64,000 bases of DNA from NCBI GenBank assembly GCA_019745155.1, contig JAIETM010000001.1, forward strand, positions 164,394 through 228,393, given 5' to 3'. Below are positions 63,375 to 64,000 of this stretch, one piece after another. Below the pieces are notes generated by a model. That model saw nothing but the letters and a program-made list of their open reading frames with translations, was not told where the DNA came from and did not search any database. Numbering within the stretch: the stretch's first letter is position 1; every line of letters starts with the position of its first letter. Origin of the DNA: Chitinophagaceae bacterium (GTDB lineage: Bacteria; Bacteroidota; Bacteroidia; Chitinophagales; Chitinophagaceae). The position numbers and the translations under genes were made by a program.

Positions 63375-64000
63375 ATGCAAAAGTATCTATTGCTCATAGC
63401 TTTAGTTTTTTCAGGTATTGTACACGGTCAGTCAACTGCCTACAATGATGAAAAGCACGAAATCCTGATCAAAAAAGCCAAGGGCAAAATTGTTATCGAC
63501 GGGAAACTGGATGAACAGGACTGGCAAATTGCAGAACCGACTACCCCTTTTCACCAAAATTTTCCATTTGATACTTCGCTTGCACAGATGCAAACCGTGG
63601 CTAGGGTTACTTTTGATGATAACTTCTTGTATATCAGTGGCGTTTGCTATCAGCCGAAGAATTATGTTGTTCAGGGCTTACGCAGAGACTATGGCAACGG
63701 CAGCACAGATATCTTTTTTGTTTGTATTGATCCATTTCGCGACAAACTCAATGGATTTTACTTCGCTGTAAACCCATATGGCGTTCAAAAAGAAGCCCTC
63801 ATTGCCAATGGGGATGAGATGAATATTGACTGGGACAATAAATGGTTTACCGAAACCACCCAATATGAAGACAGGTATATTGTTGAAATGGCCATTCCAT
63901 TCAAGACATTGCGCTATAAAGTAACGGAAGGACTGAATGCTTGGAATATCAACTTTGCCAGAAACAATCTTTACCTGAACGAAAGAAGCAGCTGGGCACC
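63375..64000 (+). CDS. DUF5916/CBM9-like exported protein (3' end outside window)
   Basis: The first 208 codons of an open frame starting MQKYLLLIALVFSGIVHGQS, a signal peptide. The mature start GKIVIDGKLDEQDWQIAEPT, VARVTFDDNFLYISGVCYQP and TDIFFVCIDPFRDKLNGFYF are the carbohydrate-binding family 9-like sandwich that begins DUF5916 proteins. In complete members this is followed by an outer-membrane barrel. VEMAIPFKTLRY closes the sandwich. The rest lies past base 64000. Confidence 0.87.
   Translation, partial: MQKYLLLIALVFSGIVHGQSTAYNDEKHEILIKKAKGKIVIDGKLDEQDWQIAEPTTPFHQNFPFDTSLAQMQTVARVTFDDNFLYISGVCYQPKNYVVQGLRRDYGNGSTDIFFVCIDPFRDKLNGFYFAVNPYGVQKEALIANGDEMNIDWDNKWFTETTQYEDRYIVEMAIPFKTLRYKVTEGLNAWNINFARNNLYLNERSSWA

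Overview
The window looks like chromosome from a Bacteroidota member, most likely the family Chitinophagaceae. Pointers are: promoters of the TTG-N18-20-TAnnTTTG type, r-protein genes without Shine-Dalgarno sequences, three secreted proteins ending in type IX secretion (T9SS) sorting domains, a type III glutamine synthetase, and GLPGLI, DUF4407 and DUF1080 proteins. No rRNA, tRNA, CRISPR array, transposase or prophage gene was seen. Family and genus are inferred from gene content only.

Layout. (1) 1-9.6 kb, minus strand: S10/spc ribosomal operon rpsJ-rplC-rplD-rplW-rplB-rpsS-rplV-rpsC-rplP-rpmC-rpsQ-rplN-rplX-rplE-rpsN, preceded by fusA. rpsJ has its own promoter, and the 299 bases between rpsJ and rplC form a chain of hairpins. 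(2) 9.7-23.2 kb: a block of mostly exported sugar-oxidation genes (GMC oxidoreductase with its small subunit, cytochrome c, two DUF1080 proteins, three TIM-barrel isomerases, a Gfo/Idh/MocA oxidoreductase, an MFS importer) together with a large Asp-box propeller protein. This block separates rpsL-rpsG (23.2-24.2 kb, with their own promoter and terminator) from fusA, so the usual rpsL-rpsG-fusA-rpsJ order is split. (3) 24.3-43.1 kb: housekeeping genes (ilvE, rdgB, thioesterase, aroE, a ComA-like synthase, TPR protein, yidC, DUF4407 protein, pyrG, dienelactone hydrolase, proC, GH13 glucosidase, hldD, purL). (4) 43.4-56.7 kb: three large paralogous T9SS-secreted proteins. Between the first two lies a minus-strand operon of a propeller-like protein, a di-heme MauG/MbnH-type cytochrome, and a copper-amine-oxidase-like protein without recognisable copper-ligand histidines. 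(5) 56.8-64 kb: glnN, a methyltransferase, a Spy-like periplasmic protein, accC-accB, efp, and the start of a DUF5916/CBM9 outer-membrane protein.

How the parts work together. The 13.7-23.2 kb genes fit a periplasmic pathway: a Tat-exported flavin dehydrogenase oxidises a glycoside to a 3-keto sugar and passes electrons to cytochrome c. DUF1080 enzymes then cleave the keto-glycoside, TIM-barrel and Gfo/Idh/MocA enzymes process the product, and the MFS protein imports it. The 45.9-49.8 kb operon is the best candidate for an undescribed system: MauG-family enzymes modify partner proteins after translation, and here the neighbour has an amine oxidase fold that keeps the cofactor-tyrosine motif but has apparently lost the copper site.
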